Counted from the first letter of the stretch, positions 11,129 to 23,871 are shown. The stretch is 64,000 nucleotides of DNA from Halichondria panicea (GCF_963675165.1 NC_087390.1:227001-291000), one strand, 5' to 3'. The notes: generated by a model from the sequence alone, not told the origin. Numbers and translations are program-made.

Positions 11129-14100
11129 ATGGAGTACATGCAAGAAGACAGTACAGTTACAGAAATAAAACCAATCATGTGAGTTTCAGCAATGTCACTT
11201 TATAAGTATAATTATACTTGTAAATCGTATCATTGATAATAAAACACTTACCAATCCCCCCCCCCCCCCCCCCCTCTCAGTCTGTGCTGCGAATGTGGTA
11301 CCCCCATTGAACCAAACCCTGCCAACATGTGTGTGGCGTGTCTACGCACACGAGTGGACATCACTGAGGGAATCCCAAAGCAGGCGCAACTCTACTTCTG
11401 CAAAGGCTGTGAGAGGTAAGGCCATCTTTTAATTATTCGCCACCTGGACATTTCTCCCATATAGCACCGTATAAAATCATTCGTTGTTCGTTGTTTTGCA
11501 TACACTAGCCTCGAAAACATAATTATTAAAATGCGGCATCTTATTTATAATTATAAGTGCAGTCAGCACTCCTCTTATATAGCAGGGCCTTGGTCACGCC
11601 TCCCTTCATTTATTTATTTTTGCCAACAAGTTTATCCATATGCCTAAGGTAATTTAAAACAGAAAATAGCTTCTAAGACAAATCTGTTACCTACGACTTA
11701 TGGTTACCTAATACCTATGTTGCCCAGGTACCTCCAACCCCCTGCCACGTGGATCACCTGCACCCTCGAGTCCACAGAGCTCTTGTCAGTGTGTCTGAAG
11801 AGACTCAAGGGACTGGCCAAAGTTCACCTCGTGGACGCAGGGTTCATATGGACCGAACCTCACTCCAAGAGGGTAAAGGTCAAGCTCACCATTCAAAAGG
11901 AGGTGAATTAATAAATGGATTTTTAACATCTGATTCAAAAACAATCGCATTTAGTGATTTTAATTTATAGAGATCCGAAAAAGCTACAGAATGCATTTTT
12001 TTGTAGTTGTATTTTAGTTTAAATTAGTGCCTCAAAGTAACAATGGAATAGCTGTCATAATATTTATCCCTATAGGTACTTGGGTCAGCCATCTTGCAGC
12101 AAGTGTTTGTGGTGGAGTATGTAGTCCACCATCAGATGTGCACTGAGTGTCATCGCAGGGAGGCAGCTGATTTCTGGAGGGCTGTGGTGCAAGTCAGGCA
12201 AAAGGTAACCATCGTACATGCATGTAATGGACTCTTTGATCGGCCATAACTTTAGTCTTGGTGATCTAAATTCAACGGTTTTATGATTTTCTGAAAGCTT
12301 AGAAGGAGCTCTTTTAGATGGTATGCTCAAATCTTAAAAAATTTGAAACGGGCCATCATTTCCCATTTTCGGAAGAAGACCATGTGCTATATATAGCCCA
12401 TGGTACATTTTTGTATTTTCTCAAAAACAGGCCCAAAATAGACTTTTGATTTTAACACATCATCTGAAAGGCCTCTCTCTAAGCTTTCAGAAAATCAGAA
12501 AATCAACGTTATTGGACCAACGGAACTAAAGTTATGGCCGCTCAAAGATGCTTCATTTAGTGCTGCATGGATCCCCTGCATCGATAGAGTACTAGATTTC
12601 TAATAGTCCAAATTCAATGATATACTCTTGAATACATTCTCTCCAGAGCTCACACAAGAAGACCTTCTTCTACCTGGAGCAGCTGTTGTTGAAGCATCGT
12701 GCCCACACCCTTGCCACTCGTATCAAGGAAACTGGAGATGGAATCGACTTCTTCTTTCCAACAAAACAAAACGCTCGAAAACTTGTCGATTTTCTCTCAT
12801 CAGTGGCTCCTTGCAAGTGAGTTACCATATATTTCAAGGGTATCAACTTTCGCGAAATGACTGTTAGAAAGGTTTTCGAGGATTTAATTTGTGTGGAATA
12901 GCAGCCTTTTTGCAGCATGTACATGTATGCATACGATATAAGTATAAATGTTTGTTGTACATGTGCATAATTATGCTTAATCAGCAAAATTTAATATTTA
13001 TACCTTCGAAGTATACCCGCTATACGGTATTTCATACGCTTGATTAATTGCGATATATACACAGGTACAAGATGTCTCAAGAGCTGGTGTCACATGACAT
13101 CAATAACAACACCTTCCAGTACAAGCATACCTTCAGTGTGGAGATAGTACCCATTTGCAAGGTAACCTCAATCTCTGCTCGTCATAATTATATTTATTTT
13201 CTAAAATTTATTACTTTCAGAATGATGTTGTGTGTCTGCCGTTGAAGCTGTCTCGGTCGCTAGGCAACATCGGACAAGTTGTCATCTGTAAACGAGTAAC
13301 CACAGCGATACAACTAATCAACCCCCAGACACTGCAAGGTGATTATCTATCCTGTATTATATTGGACCCCTTCAAATCATTTACAAATTTAAAGCGTTTT
13401 TTTTATTAGCGCAGACATAAAATAGTGTATTTAATTACAAATTCGCTAAAATTCTATAATTATACTGTAGTAGAGATCAAAGATGTTTTGACCACATGCA
13501 CAAATTCGTACCCGTTTATAATAGTAATATTAAGGCAGCTAGAAAGGCAAACTGTACATGTACGTGACAGCTGCCCAGTATCATTCTCTTTTTCTTTCTT
13601 GCCCATTCCTCTGACATTCCCTCTCTTACTTCACGTGCACACAGTTGCTGATGTGTCTAACACGGTGTACTGGCGGACTCCATTCTCCCCTCTGTGTGAC
13701 TATAAGCAGTTGCATGAGTTCTATGTCCTCCATATTGAGCCATTGGAGAGCAAGACTGGCGGAGCTTCTCGTAGCGATAAGGTCGGTATAAGTTGTTTAC
13801 TGGTACAGACCTAACAGTATCATTATTAGCAGGCCACCCTCTATAATACAGCCAGGTTAATGGGCCCCAAAGTCTCTCCATAGCATGTGTTTGGACCTGT
13901 GTTAGCAGGCCACCCTCTATAATACAGCCATTAAAAAGCAATTTATTATAGACCTCCAAATTGCAGCTATTCTGGAATGTGTAACCTAGACAGCGTTTAT
14001 TTTGTATGTACACATTTCCCACACAGCACATACTGTGTGATGTGTGGGTGGCCCCCATACATGAAGTGGGTGTGGTCGACATCCTATGCCGCACCCACCT

Positions 14101-15105
14101 GGGACACCTCCTCTCAGCAGGGGACCTTGTCTGGGGGTTCAATCTAGAGTCTTCCAACTGTAACGACACTAACCTCGACGCTATGAAGTCTGAGGACAAG
14201 CCTACCGTGGTAAGAATAACAACACTCTAATATTACCGTATTTACTGGAATCATTATTTTGCTGGTGATAAAATCTCTGCGAATGAGCCAAATCAGTAGA
14301 AAAGTTGGCCATTTGCCATCTAACTGTTGCAGTTTTATTTTTGCGAAGACATCAACGCTCGCAAAATTCGCATAATTATGTTTGATGCTCGCAAAACATT
14401 TTAGTAATTCGGTAGTTCTTTATAACCTCTATCACATAGTGTGCGTGCCTAAATCAGTGAAGTTTAGTTGTGCAGCCATTACCCCCCCACACAACACACA
14501 CACACACCCACACCCACACACCCACACACACACACATACACACCCACACACTCAGGTCCTGGTCAAGAAGAGTTATGGAGACAAGAAGAAACGCCATCGC
14601 ATGAGGAACTGGAAACTGCAGCAGATGGATCGTGATATGGAGGCAACAAACGAGGAAGAGTACGAGGCGGACTACACCGAGTTCCTCGAGGACCTGGAGG
14701 AGGACAAAGCATATCGTAGTCACGTCAACATCTATCACGGTGAGGGGGGCGGGCGTTGTGTACTGTATGGGGCTACCATTATCTTGTAATTATGATGTAT
14801 ATTATCTCGTTAATAGAATTTCCTCTGCAACAAACGATGTTCCCGTGCAAACAGTTTTCATTTTTTTATTTGTAGAATGTATTATTTAAATTATGTGATA
14901 ACAGCTATAACTGTTTTAGCTACTTTTTTTATTCTCTCCTGCAGATCCTCATCCCGTAGGCGCGGGCGTGAGTGAGGGTGGTGATGAGTCATTGACCTCT
15001 GACCTCCCACAGGTCGGCCTGGAGGAGATGCTAGGGGCCATGACCATTCAGGAGGTACCCATTGTGGAGGCAATAAAGGACGAAGATGTTCTTATGACTG
15101 ATTAA
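11129..15105 (+). CDS. NMD3: 60S ribosomal export adaptor NMD3
   Basis: Eleven exons (11129-11178, 11281-11415, 11728-11902, 12076-12204, 12647-12816, 13065-13161, 13221-13338, 13645-13781, 14027-14209, 14556-14739, 14945-15105) give 512 residues; human NMD3 has 503. NMD3 binds the nascent 60S subunit in the nucleus and recruits the exportin CRM1. The N-terminus MEYMQED and the paired Cys motifs (LCCECG, CVAC, FCKGCERY, MCTECH) form the zinc-binding region. Conserved blocks follow: LVDAGFIWTEPHSKR, GSAILQQVFVVEYVV, HTFSVEIVPICK, FCRTHLGHLL-like CRTHLGHLLSAGDLVWGF, and KKSYGDKKKRHRMRNWKL, the basic stretch. The acidic C-terminal tail (FLEDLEEDKAY, then EEMLGAMTIQEV) is where family members carry the nuclear export signal. 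Introns hold repeats of families A and D. Confidence 0.96.
12228..12560. repeat. Family A foldback repeat, near full length (NMD3 intron 4)
   Basis: Left arm 'cggccataactttagtcttgg' through 'gattttctgaaagcttagaa'; right arm 'tctctaagctttcagaaaat' through 'ccaacggaactaaagttatg'. The arms are imperfect inverted copies around a centre reading 'ccatgtgctatatatagccc' then 'atgg'. Confidence 0.85.
13827..13933 (+). repeat. Direct repeat in NMD3 intron 8
   Basis: A 29 bp phrase beginning 'ttagcaggccaccctctata' and ending 'atacagcca' occurs twice, about 76 bp apart, with near-perfect identity. It may be the ends or units of a small repeat. Confidence 0.7.
14232..14415. repeat. Family D MITE-like repeat (NMD3 intron 9)
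   Basis: It begins 'taccgtatttactggaatca' and ends 'gcaaaacattttagtaattc' then 'ggta', so the ends are inverted around 'taccgaatt.ctg'. The interior has 'gaatgagccaaatcag' and 'acgctcgcaaaattcgc'. A second full copy lies in AAAS intron 3 and partial copies in ACAD11 intron 6 and SLC40A1 intron 4. Confidence 0.75.
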
Positions 15106-15302
15106 CTGTGTATTTTTCATTTGATGTCTGTAAAAAACAATCATTAATTTGCTGTACCTCAGTTAAAACAGCGGCGAATAAATAGTGAAACTGGAAATGG
15201 TCGTGTAATTAATTGATAGCCGCGGTTGACCTTGAGGTACAGTACTATAAAAGACACTGTTGTACAAGGATAAGCTTTATATAAGGCCTTGATCAAGCTA
15301 TA

Positions 15303-18300
15303 ATGGAGGTTATAGAGGTGCCCAGGAGGTTGCAGATTGATGCAGAGAGGCTGAGAGTGTACCTGGAGGAGCAGCTAGCAGGATTCTCATGCAACAGAGG
15401 CCAACTAGCAGTGGGAAAGTTCAAGTGAATACTATAAATATACATTGTTGCAAACATATTGCAAGCTAGTAAAATGCTCCCACACACCACACCCATTAAT
15501 ACGAGTGCACTGAGTAGCTTGTCAGGTACGAGATCATGATCACATGTGTACGAGCCACGCCCCTCTTTTGATCAACGCATCTAATTAATGTAACACATCT
15601 GAAGTGAATCCAGTCGATAGTATAATATTATTATCTCTCCTGCTTATACAGACACGGAGAGTCTAACCCGACCTATCATCTGAGGACCTCCTCTAGACAA
15701 GAGTATGTGCTGAGAAAGAGGCCTCCAGGGAAACTGTTGCCAGGAGCTCACAGGGTACGTAGCTATCATTATTACATGTAGAACCTATCTTGAGAGTACT
15801 AGAGTTGGCTCTGTAACTAGAGTTCTGGTGATCCAAATTTAACGATTTTCTGATTTTCTGAAAGCTTAGAAGGAGCTCTTTCAGATGGTATGCTCAAATC
15901 TTAAATTTGGAACGGGCCATCATTTCCATTTTTGGAAAAAGACCATGAGCTATAGCCCATGGTATAGACTTTTGATTTTAACACATCATCTGAATGGGCA
16001 AAGTTCAAGCTTTCAGAAAATCATAAAATTAATGTGATGGAACTAAAGTTATGGCCACTAGCGTATGGAGATTGCCCTGCTCTGAATAGACAGCTGCTTA
16101 ATCCAGGCCTCTCCCCTTTATAGGTTGATCGTGAGTTCAGAGTACTCTCTGCTTTGTCCAGTGTTAATTTCCCAGTCCCACGCCCACTCATCTACTGTCG
16201 TGATGTCAGCGTCATTGGAACAGAGTTCTTCATCATGGAGTGTGTCAAGGTGATCACTGTAATGCAATATTGATTACTGTAACACAATATTGATCACTGT
16301 AATGCAATATTGACTTGGATACTTATTACTAACACATTTCATCTCTCAGGGTCGCGTATTTCGTAATCAACTACTGTCTGAATTGAATCCGGCAGAGCAG
16401 TACGACATCAATGTTGCTATGGTGACTACACTAGCAAGGCTTCACTCCATAGACTGGCGAGTGATTGGACTGGACAACTTTGGAGGCAAAGGTACCCAGT
16501 AGCTAATAGCTGAGTGTATCTGAGCGGTGGAAGAAAACTGGTTTCTATTCTCTAGTGCTAGCTACCTTTGAACAGTGTACTGTTTAATTTCTATTCCTTT
16601 TAGAAAAGTGTACATATAATGTCAAAAGTACCCCATTCTTAACAAGCTTTTTTCCTTCTGTTACAGTGTACATTGTGTAAAAGTTCATTGTTATATTCCT
16701 CTTGACTACAGTACCAGTGTGTGTTTATCCCACTAACAGTCCATTGTTCACACCATAGCATTGTTACTCTCCACAGGTGACTACACACAGCGCCAAGTCT
16801 CTGTCTGGTCTAACAACTACAGGGCTGCCATACCAGAGGGGGAGTCCCCCAGCCCACCCATGGAGCGTCTTATGAGTTGGTTGCCTAGCAATATGCCACA
16901 CGGGAAGCAGCCGCTGAGTATTGTACACGGTGACTTTAGAGTGGACAATGTCGTGTTTCATCCAACAGAGGTACGTAACCACACCCCCTCACACACCCTC
17001 ACATATCCACTCACACTCCTTACACCCCCTCACACTTCTCACACACTCCACACACACCCTCACAGCCGAGAGTGATAGCGGTGCTGGACTGGGAATTGTG
17101 TACCATCGGCCACCCCCTCTCTGACGTCAGTTACATGTCTGTGTTCTCTTTCCTTACACCAGGAAAACTGGTCCTCTCAGGAACCACTGGTAACCATCTA
17201 GTGTAGCAATAATTTTATTTGTGCAAAGCGATCAACACTCATAAAGTTAGCATATGTTTTATGCTTGCAAAACATTCTAGTAATACGATATCTAATATTC
17301 AGAACACTAATTTGCTATTATTTTAGCAGTACTTCCCAGGAACCAATGTAGTTATTGCTGAATATCCCCTCCAGCTGGGTCTGTAGCTCCTGACCACACC
17401 CCCGGGTTCCCGTCAGAGGAGGAGATGACTCGTATGTACTGTGCCCTGCGTAGACTACCACACCCACTACCCAACCTCATCTTCTTTAAGGCTCTCTCCT
17501 GTTTCAGGGGAGCCTCCATTGCACAGGTATAGAGAGGCACTGTGTAGCTACTGTACTCTATGTAAGTATCGTATAGCCGGTAATTTTCGTGGGGTAAAAT
17601 ATTCGTTATTTTCGTGGGCAAGCTGACCTCCACGAAAACGTAGGCGTTTACTGGAACGCATGCAATCCAGTGCAGGCAATGAAGTCAAACGCAATTTTTA
17701 CTCACGAAAATCACCGTTTTCGAGTTGAACGAAATTTTTACTCCACGAAAATTACCCGCTATAGGGTATATTTGTACTGTACCTCCCTATAAGGTACAGG
17801 TTGTCTAATAGTTACTGTATGGCTATAATTATACTGTAATGTTGCTCTGCTTATCCCCCATGCACAGGGTGTGTATGCTCGAGGCCTGATGGGTAATGCT
17901 AGTAGTGCAAAGGCTCAGTTCTACAAATCCGTGGTGGAGCCTCTCGCTGATATTGGCTGTTCATTCATTGAGTGAGCAGGGAATAATCTCATCACTGCAT
18001 ATATTCTATAATTTATGTTATGTCTCCCCATGCAGTGAGAACTCGCCACCATCAGTGTTGGACTTTGTACACTATTCTCAAAGGGCCAGAGACACTTTAC
18101 AACTAGTCAAGGATTTCATCAAAGAGAACGTCTATCCAAAAGAGATGGTACACCCCCTTATGACAATTTTTACCACTATCCCAGCCCATCTCTTACCCTT
18201 TCTACACTAGCAGTTGTATCCCATGTATATAGCAATCTCATACGTATAATTATAGTTCAAGCAATGTAGAGCTTAGTGCGGAAAATATTTGTACTCATAA

Positions 18301-18737
18301 TATTATGTTTTATCCTCCGTCCAATCACAATTCAGGAGATATACCGTCATGTGATGGACCCTGACACCATGTGGACCATCCCTCCAGTGTTAGAGGAGCT
18401 CAAGGAGAAGGCTCGTGCGGCTGGTCTATGGAATCTGTTCCTGCCTGGAGTGTCCGGTTATCGTCAGCTGGAGTACGCCCCGATGGCCGAGGAGATGGGA
18501 AGATGTCCCTTTGCATCGGAGGTCTTCAACTGTAGCGCCCCCGATACTGGTGAGTGGGTGTGGCCAGTCATACTTCACTGAATACAGTACTTAAAATAAC
18601 GTAATGTATGTAGATTGAAGATATGTTTACTACTTACAGTACAAATTAATGAATTACTTTCAAAACAAGCCTCCTACAATTTTTCTCAACAGTCCAGAGT
18701 AATTATACTTAACAATATAAATCTCAAATATACCACC

Positions 18738-18768
<31 letters not shown>

Positions 18769-21608
18769 CACACACCCACACACATGCAGGCAATATGGAG
18801 GTACTGTACCTGTATGGGAATGAGGCGCAGAAGCGTGATTGGTTGAACCCACTCTTGAGAGGAGAGATACGATCATGTTTCAGCATGACTGAGCCAGAGG
18901 TAGCCTCTAGTGATGCCACTAATATAGAGACCACCATCACTAGGGAGGGGGCGGATTATGTGGTACATGGACGCAAGTGGTGGAGCAGTGGAGCGGGGGA
19001 CCCTCGCTGCAAGTTCGCTATCGTCATGGGGATCACAGATCCAAATGTATGTGAGGCATATCATAAAAAAAAATTATAATTTTTTGCTATAGGAATCACA
19101 GTCCAATTAAATAGTTTTTCGTTTTTTATTTCCTCCAGGCTGATCGGCTCCATCGCCACGGGATGATCATAGTACCCCTCGACTCTCCGGGGGTCACTAA
19201 AGTGCGCCCCCTCACAGTGTTCGGCTATGTAGATGCCCCCCACGGTCATCTAGAGATAATGTTTGATAATGTCCGTGTCCCTGCAACCAACCTCATACTG
19301 GGAGAAGGGCGTGGCTTCGAGATAGCCCAGGGTCGTCTGGGTCCGGGGCGCATCCACCATTGTATGCGGATGGTAGGCATGGCAGAGAGAGCACTGGAGA
19401 TGATGTGTGAGAGAGCAGCTCAGCGACAAACCTTCGGGAAGAAGCTGTACAGACATGTGAGTGGGTGGGAGGAGGGGAGTGGTCCCTCAGGCAGGGTAAC
19501 TAGGTTAAAATTAGCCGAAGCTACTACATGTATAATTATGGCCAGGCCACCCCTTCCGTTTCATCAATCTCTTTCAGCTGCCATAACTTGAATTCTGCGA
19601 ATCCAAAGTCAAAAATTTTTGGATTTTTTGAAAGCTTGGAAAAATACCTTTGAAATGATGTCATCAAAGTTCATATTTGAGAGATAAAAGTATTTGCCAA
19701 TTTGGTGATACCATGGATTATATATAGCCCATGGTCCGAGGCCGAAAAATGACAAATTAGGGACCGAACGAAATTTTGGATTAAAATACGAAAGGTATTT
19801 TTCTAAGCTTTCAGGAAATCCTAAAAATTTTGACATTTGGATCAACTGTACTCAAGTTATGGCTGTTGAAAGATGTTCAACTACACCCCCACCCCCTCCG
19901 TTTCATCAATCTCTTTCAGCTGCCATAACTTGAATTCTGCGAATCCAAAGTCATGGATTTTCTGAAAGTTTGGAAAAAGACCTTTCAAATGATGTCATCA
20001 AAGTTCATATTTGAGAGATAAAAGTATTTGCCAATTTGGTGATACCATGGATTATAGCCCATGGTCCGAGGCCGAAAAATGACAAATTAGGGACCGAACG
20101 AAATTTTGGATTGAAATACATCATTTGAAAGGTATTTTTCTAAGCTTTCAGAAAATCCTAAAAATTTTGACATTGGATCAACAGTACTCAAGTTATGGCT
20201 GTTGAAAGATGTTCAACTACACCCCCACCCCCTCCGTTTAATCCAAATCTTTCAGCTGCCATAACTTGAATTCTGTGAATCCAAAGTCAAAAATTTTTGG
20301 ATTTTCTTAAAGCTTGGAAAAATACCTTTCAAATGATGTCATCAAAGTTCATATTTGAGAGATAAAAGTATTTGCCAATTAAGGTGATACCATGGATTAT
20401 ATATATAGCCCATGGTCCGAGGCCGAAAAATGACAAATTAGGGACCAAACAAAATTTTGGATTGAAACACATCATTTGAAAGGTATTTTTCTAAGTTTTC
20501 AGAAAATCATAAAAAGTTCGACATTGGATCAACTGTACTCAAGTTATGGCTGTTGAAAGATGTTCAACTACACCCCCACCACCTCCGTTTAATCCAAATC
20601 TTTCAGCTGCCATAACTTGAATTCTGTGAATCCAAAGTCAAAAATTTTTGGATTTTCTGAAAGCTTGGAAAAATACCTTTCAAATGATGTCATCAAAGTT
20701 CATATTTGAGAGATAAAAGTATTTGCCAATTTGGTGATACCATGGATTATAGCCCATGGTCCGAGGCCGAAAAATGACAAATTAGGGACCAAACAAAATT
20801 TTGGATTGAAACACATCATTTGAAAGGTATTTTTCTAAGTTTTCAGAAAATCATAAAAAGTTCGACATTGGATCAACTGTACTCAAGTTACGACTGTTGA
20901 AAGACGTTCAACTACACCCCAATCTGTTTTGCTATTATAATAGCGCATGTTTAATGGGTTGCTAATACTAGTATCTATAATAGTTTGTATTTCTGTTAGC
21001 TCAGGATATTATTCTCTCTGCATGTGTAGCAAACAGTGCGTACAGCTATAGCTGAGTCTCGTATGGAGATTGACCAGTCCAGGCTACTAGTTCTCAAAGC
21101 TGCTCACGCCATCGACTGCAATGGCACCAAAGGAGCTAGGAAAGAAGTGAGTGTTTCTTGCATGTGCACTGTTTAAGAAGTAAGTGTGCTCGATTTATAA
21201 TTATGTGATTGAGTGCATACAAAATATACAGTGTAAAGTTGTTGTTGTTCGGGCCAAATCTTTTGTGTTTTAATTGATTTTGTTACTATAATCTGGCAAT
21301 GTATATCAATCATCTCTGCATGGCTTTGTAATTAAGAGCCAATGATGTTTGCGTGCTTTAATTATTATTACCCTCCTCCTTTCCTCCTACAGATTGCTGC
21401 CATCAAGGTGGTGGTGGCCAACATGGCGTGTCGTGTGGTGGATCGGGCCATCCAGGTGTACGGAGGGATGGGGGTGTGTCAGGACACGCCCCTTGCCGGC
21501 ATGTACGCTGGAGCCAGGAGTCTAAGGATTGCTGATGGTCCTGATATTGTCCACACAGAGACAGTGGCTAAACTGGAGCTAAAGAGTCAGCTAGCTGCCA
21601 AACTATAA
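15303..21608 (+). CDS. ACAD11: Acyl-CoA dehydrogenase family member 11 (phosphotransferase-ACAD fusion)
   Basis: Fourteen exons (15303-15424, 15652-15754, 16124-16249, 16350-16491, 16777-16970, 17066-17189, 17375-17526, 17868-17971, 18036-18147, 18336-18549, 18790-19046, 19139-19456, 21030-21146, 21393-21608) join in frame to 766 residues; human ACAD11 has 780. Residues about 20-270 form an aminoglycoside-phosphotransferase/ACAD10-11 kinase-like domain with the catalytic loop VHGDFRVDN (about 214) and the metal-binding [12 protein letters not shown]. Residues about 350-766 are the FAD-dependent acyl-CoA dehydrogenase, with [14 protein letters not shown] (about 497), RQTFGKKL and the C-terminal [14 protein letters not shown]. 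The family oxidises long and very long chain acyl-CoAs, and ACAD10/11 also handle 4-hydroxyacids. There is no HAD domain, which fits ACAD11 rather than ACAD10. The protein ends in AKL, a type-1 peroxisomal targeting variant. Intron 12 carries four family B repeats. AATAAA follows at about 21702. Confidence 0.95.
15793..16062. repeat. Family A foldback repeat (ACAD11 intron 2)
   Basis: It starts 'gagtactagagttggctctg' and contains 'atgagctatagcccatggta' at the centre and 'aactaaagttatggcc' at the right end. A segment of the right half is deleted relative to the NMD3 copy. Confidence 0.8.
16250..16318 (+). repeat. Short tandem repeat, about 22 bp unit, three copies
   Basis: Three units of 'gatcactgtaatgcaatatt' type follow the exon 3 donor of ACAD11 directly, so the donor GTGATC is itself the start of the first unit. 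Confidence 0.8.
17212..17292. repeat. Partial family D repeat (ACAD11 intron 6)
   Basis: This is the right half only: 'gcgatcaacactcataaagtt' through 'gcttgcaaaacattctagta' and 'atacgata', matching the right ends of the copies in the NMD3 and AAAS introns. Confidence 0.6.
17570..17775. repeat. Family C MITE (ACAD11 intron 7)
   Basis: The terminal inverted repeat is 'tatagccggtaattttcgtg' against 'cacgaaaattacccgctata'. The length is about 200 bp, with no coding capacity. Related copies are at 23995-24200 and, decayed, at 49973-50150. The TA at both ends fits a TA target-site duplication, as in Tc1/mariner-type MITEs. Confidence 0.8.
19567..20925. repeat. Tandem array of four family B foldback repeats (ACAD11 intron 12)
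   Basis: Four head-to-tail copies of about 300-330 bp start near 19572, 19917, 20251 and 20606. Each begins 'cagctgccataacttgaatt' and ends 'actcaagttatggctgttg', with the centre 'ccatggattat..agcccatgg'. The arms are homologous in inverted orientation. The copies are about 90% alike, and the short spacers ('actacacccccaccccctcc') repeat too, so the array grew by unequal exchange. Confidence 0.9.
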
Positions 21609-21868
21609 CTGACTGTACTGTAACTTAGTGAAATGATTGCACTTTTCCCTATGTTTGTTCTATGACACTGTGATTAGGTTTTGAGTGTTACAATTATTTG
21701 TCAATAAAACTTGTTTTTCACATAATATGAAACTATAATTATAGCAATTAACATTGAAGATAATTTTATACATACAAGATGTGTAAAGGGGGATAATGTA
21801 AAATACACGTGCAAGTGCTGAGTTTTTGCAACCATGCATAACGGTAAGTCAACATTATTATGTTAGCA
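21609..21868. other. Convergent intergenic gap ACAD11 / caspase-like gene 1
   Basis: 260 bp hold the 3' UTRs of both genes, with an AATAAA for ACAD11. Nothing else is seen. Confidence 0.5.
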
Positions 21869-23189
21869 TTAAAGGTGCCCATAACTATACATGTAGTTAA
21901 CAATGACATTTCCACGAACTACTTCATTTGAGGGATTACTTCCATCGCGCAACGATGGCATTTGTACTGTGCCATCTTTCAACTCTTGCTTGAATTGTTC
22001 GAGCGCTTGAGCAATGTCGTCATATCTGCAAAGCACTAGAAACTCGCACATAGCCTCCGGCTTGCCGCCATCACTCAACGCCATGCGGACATGTATTACT
22101 CTTTCGCTATCGCTCCAATTCTTCCAAGTAGACTTAGCACCTGTAGGCAAGGCGCATGGCTGACTTATCAGCTCAGAGCACCGTATTCCAGTGAAATCTA
22201 ATCCACTCGGATCTTGATTATCCATCTTAGCGCTCTGAAGATGGATTTTGAATATTATGTTTCCCGTTTCTTTGTCATTGGTAATGCTATGAGTGGAGAA
22301 GGCTAGTTCAGTGGGGACTTCATTTTCCTGGCATGAAGCGTACACTTTAACAAGAATCCCCTTTTCGTTTGCCAAATGTCCACAAGGCCCCACTCCTTGA
22401 TTATCCATGAAGCTCATAGCCTCCTTCACCCATCGCCCAGAGTAGCTGCAGTCGCTGACAATGGAGAGAACACGTCCTTCGAAGAATTGGCTATAGAGCA
22501 TCTTAATCTCTCCGAAAGTGACGAATCCATCACTGAAGCACCAGTTTCCCGTTCCCTTCTGACCAGGGCCAATGTAGTGGAGCACAACTGCATTGGGTTG
22601 TATGATTGAATTGACTGAGTGAAGCAAACAAATTCTTACCTCCAGCTTTTGTTGTGTCCTTCAGGAGAACCTCTAACTGCTTCCTGAAATCTTCTGCTGT
22701 TATGTCTTCTCCTGAGATGATTTTATATATGGATGTTTGTCGACTTAGAATGTATCGCATCATCATTATGTGCAGGTCACTCTGGAGGCAATCTTTGCGT
22801 ACTCCTTGATCCAGCAGCATCTTTTCTTCTTCTTGAGTCAATGGACCTCCTTCCTTTCTCGGTATGACAGTATCAGATTGGAGGACATTGGATATAATGA
22901 GAATGACATCTCTGTTCCCCGCTGCACTATCAATGGTGTTACCAGAATAGCTGTCCCATTCGATAAATTCCGTACCTATATATAGGGGGGAATAATTGAA
23001 TATGAAAAATATTGCAATGTAGATTACTATAGACACACTGCACATTAATAGATCAGTACCATGTTTGATGTAAGTTGGAGCACGCTGATGAATCCTACTG
23101 GACCTCAGAACGCGGAAACTCTCTCTTGGTCCCCATGGCCCATGAGGGGAATGAGGGGAGTCTCCATTAGCTACTTGAATCGATGCCAT
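21869..23189 (-). CDS. Caspase-like fold protein 1 (no CARD), GPG variant
   Basis: Three exons (23189-23060, 22975-22640, 22587-21869) give 394 residues. It has no named orthologue that I recognise. Residues about 60-330 follow the caspase/metacaspase layout: first strand NRDVILIISNV, a helix before strand 3, then VVLHYIGPG (156-164), then LSIVSDCSYSGRW, in which Cys 202 sits where metacaspases have DCCHSG, then a p10-like VYASCQENEVPTELAFST. The motif that normally supplies the catalytic His (G-H-G) reads G-P-G. The C-terminal 100 residues (STWKNWSDSERVIHVRM, ALEQFKQELKDG) are shared with the sister copies only. The exon 1 start is uncertain: the frame is open upstream and an acceptor 'ttctacacag' sits at about 23213, but no CARD exon precedes it. 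The domain reading is inference from motif order. Confidence 0.7.
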
Positions 23190-23579
23190 GCCACTGTCAC
23201 TGTCAGTGTCACTGTCCTGTGTAGAAATTGAACAACTTTCAGAACTAATTTTCTTGCCAATGGCAGTTATACTGAATAGATCTAGCTATATAGTATTGAA
23301 ATGGCACCAGTAAACAAATACCCACCTATTATAGGAGAGATACACACAGTCTTTAGACATGCAAGAGAGCAGGATGTTGACAGTTATACGATCTTTCTGC
23401 TCTAAAGACATTCACTGAAAAGGTGCACTTGAATATCTATAGTATGTGATACCCACCACCTGCTATTAAGTGAATATTCTTATAATTATAATTATACAGT
23501 ATTGCAATAACAATGAATATTCAACATCGTGAGAATTCACCACACATGCACCTACGTACCAAAAATAAAGAATTAACAA

Positions 23580-23870
23580 TTGTCATGTTTGAAGTGTTCA
23601 ATACAGTCCAGATATGATTGCAGGTTTCCCACGTCAAATCTCCCACTGATCTCCTTCACGTACACTGGCCTCCTGCATGCGTATATATATACAATGAACA
23701 TCAATCAGCCACCATTTATAATAACAACACTCCTATATATTATATAGATTTAATTATTATGTATAGCCACAAGTAATAAATTTATAATAATGCCACGGTC
23801 CCCCTTACCTTGAGCTGAGGTACTTTATAAATAGACCAGTAGCATCTCTGTCACTGACAGGACCAGTCTA
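23580..23870 (-). pseudogene. Duplicated last two exons of the nucleotidyltransferase gene
   Basis: 23812-23870 matches exon 6 of the intact gene at 32809-34140 and 23580-23677 matches its exon 7, including the intron position and the donor and acceptor. The upstream five exons are absent. The original stop codon is altered by a small indel. This is a truncated copy left by tandem duplication. Confidence 0.85.
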
Positions 23871-23871
23871 C

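Noticed and set aside
19609-19845. ORFs inside the foldback repeats (also at 36036-36336, 37538-37729 and 55552-56354)
   Set aside because: The same short frames recur because the repeats recur; they are broken differently in each copy and have no protein-like composition.
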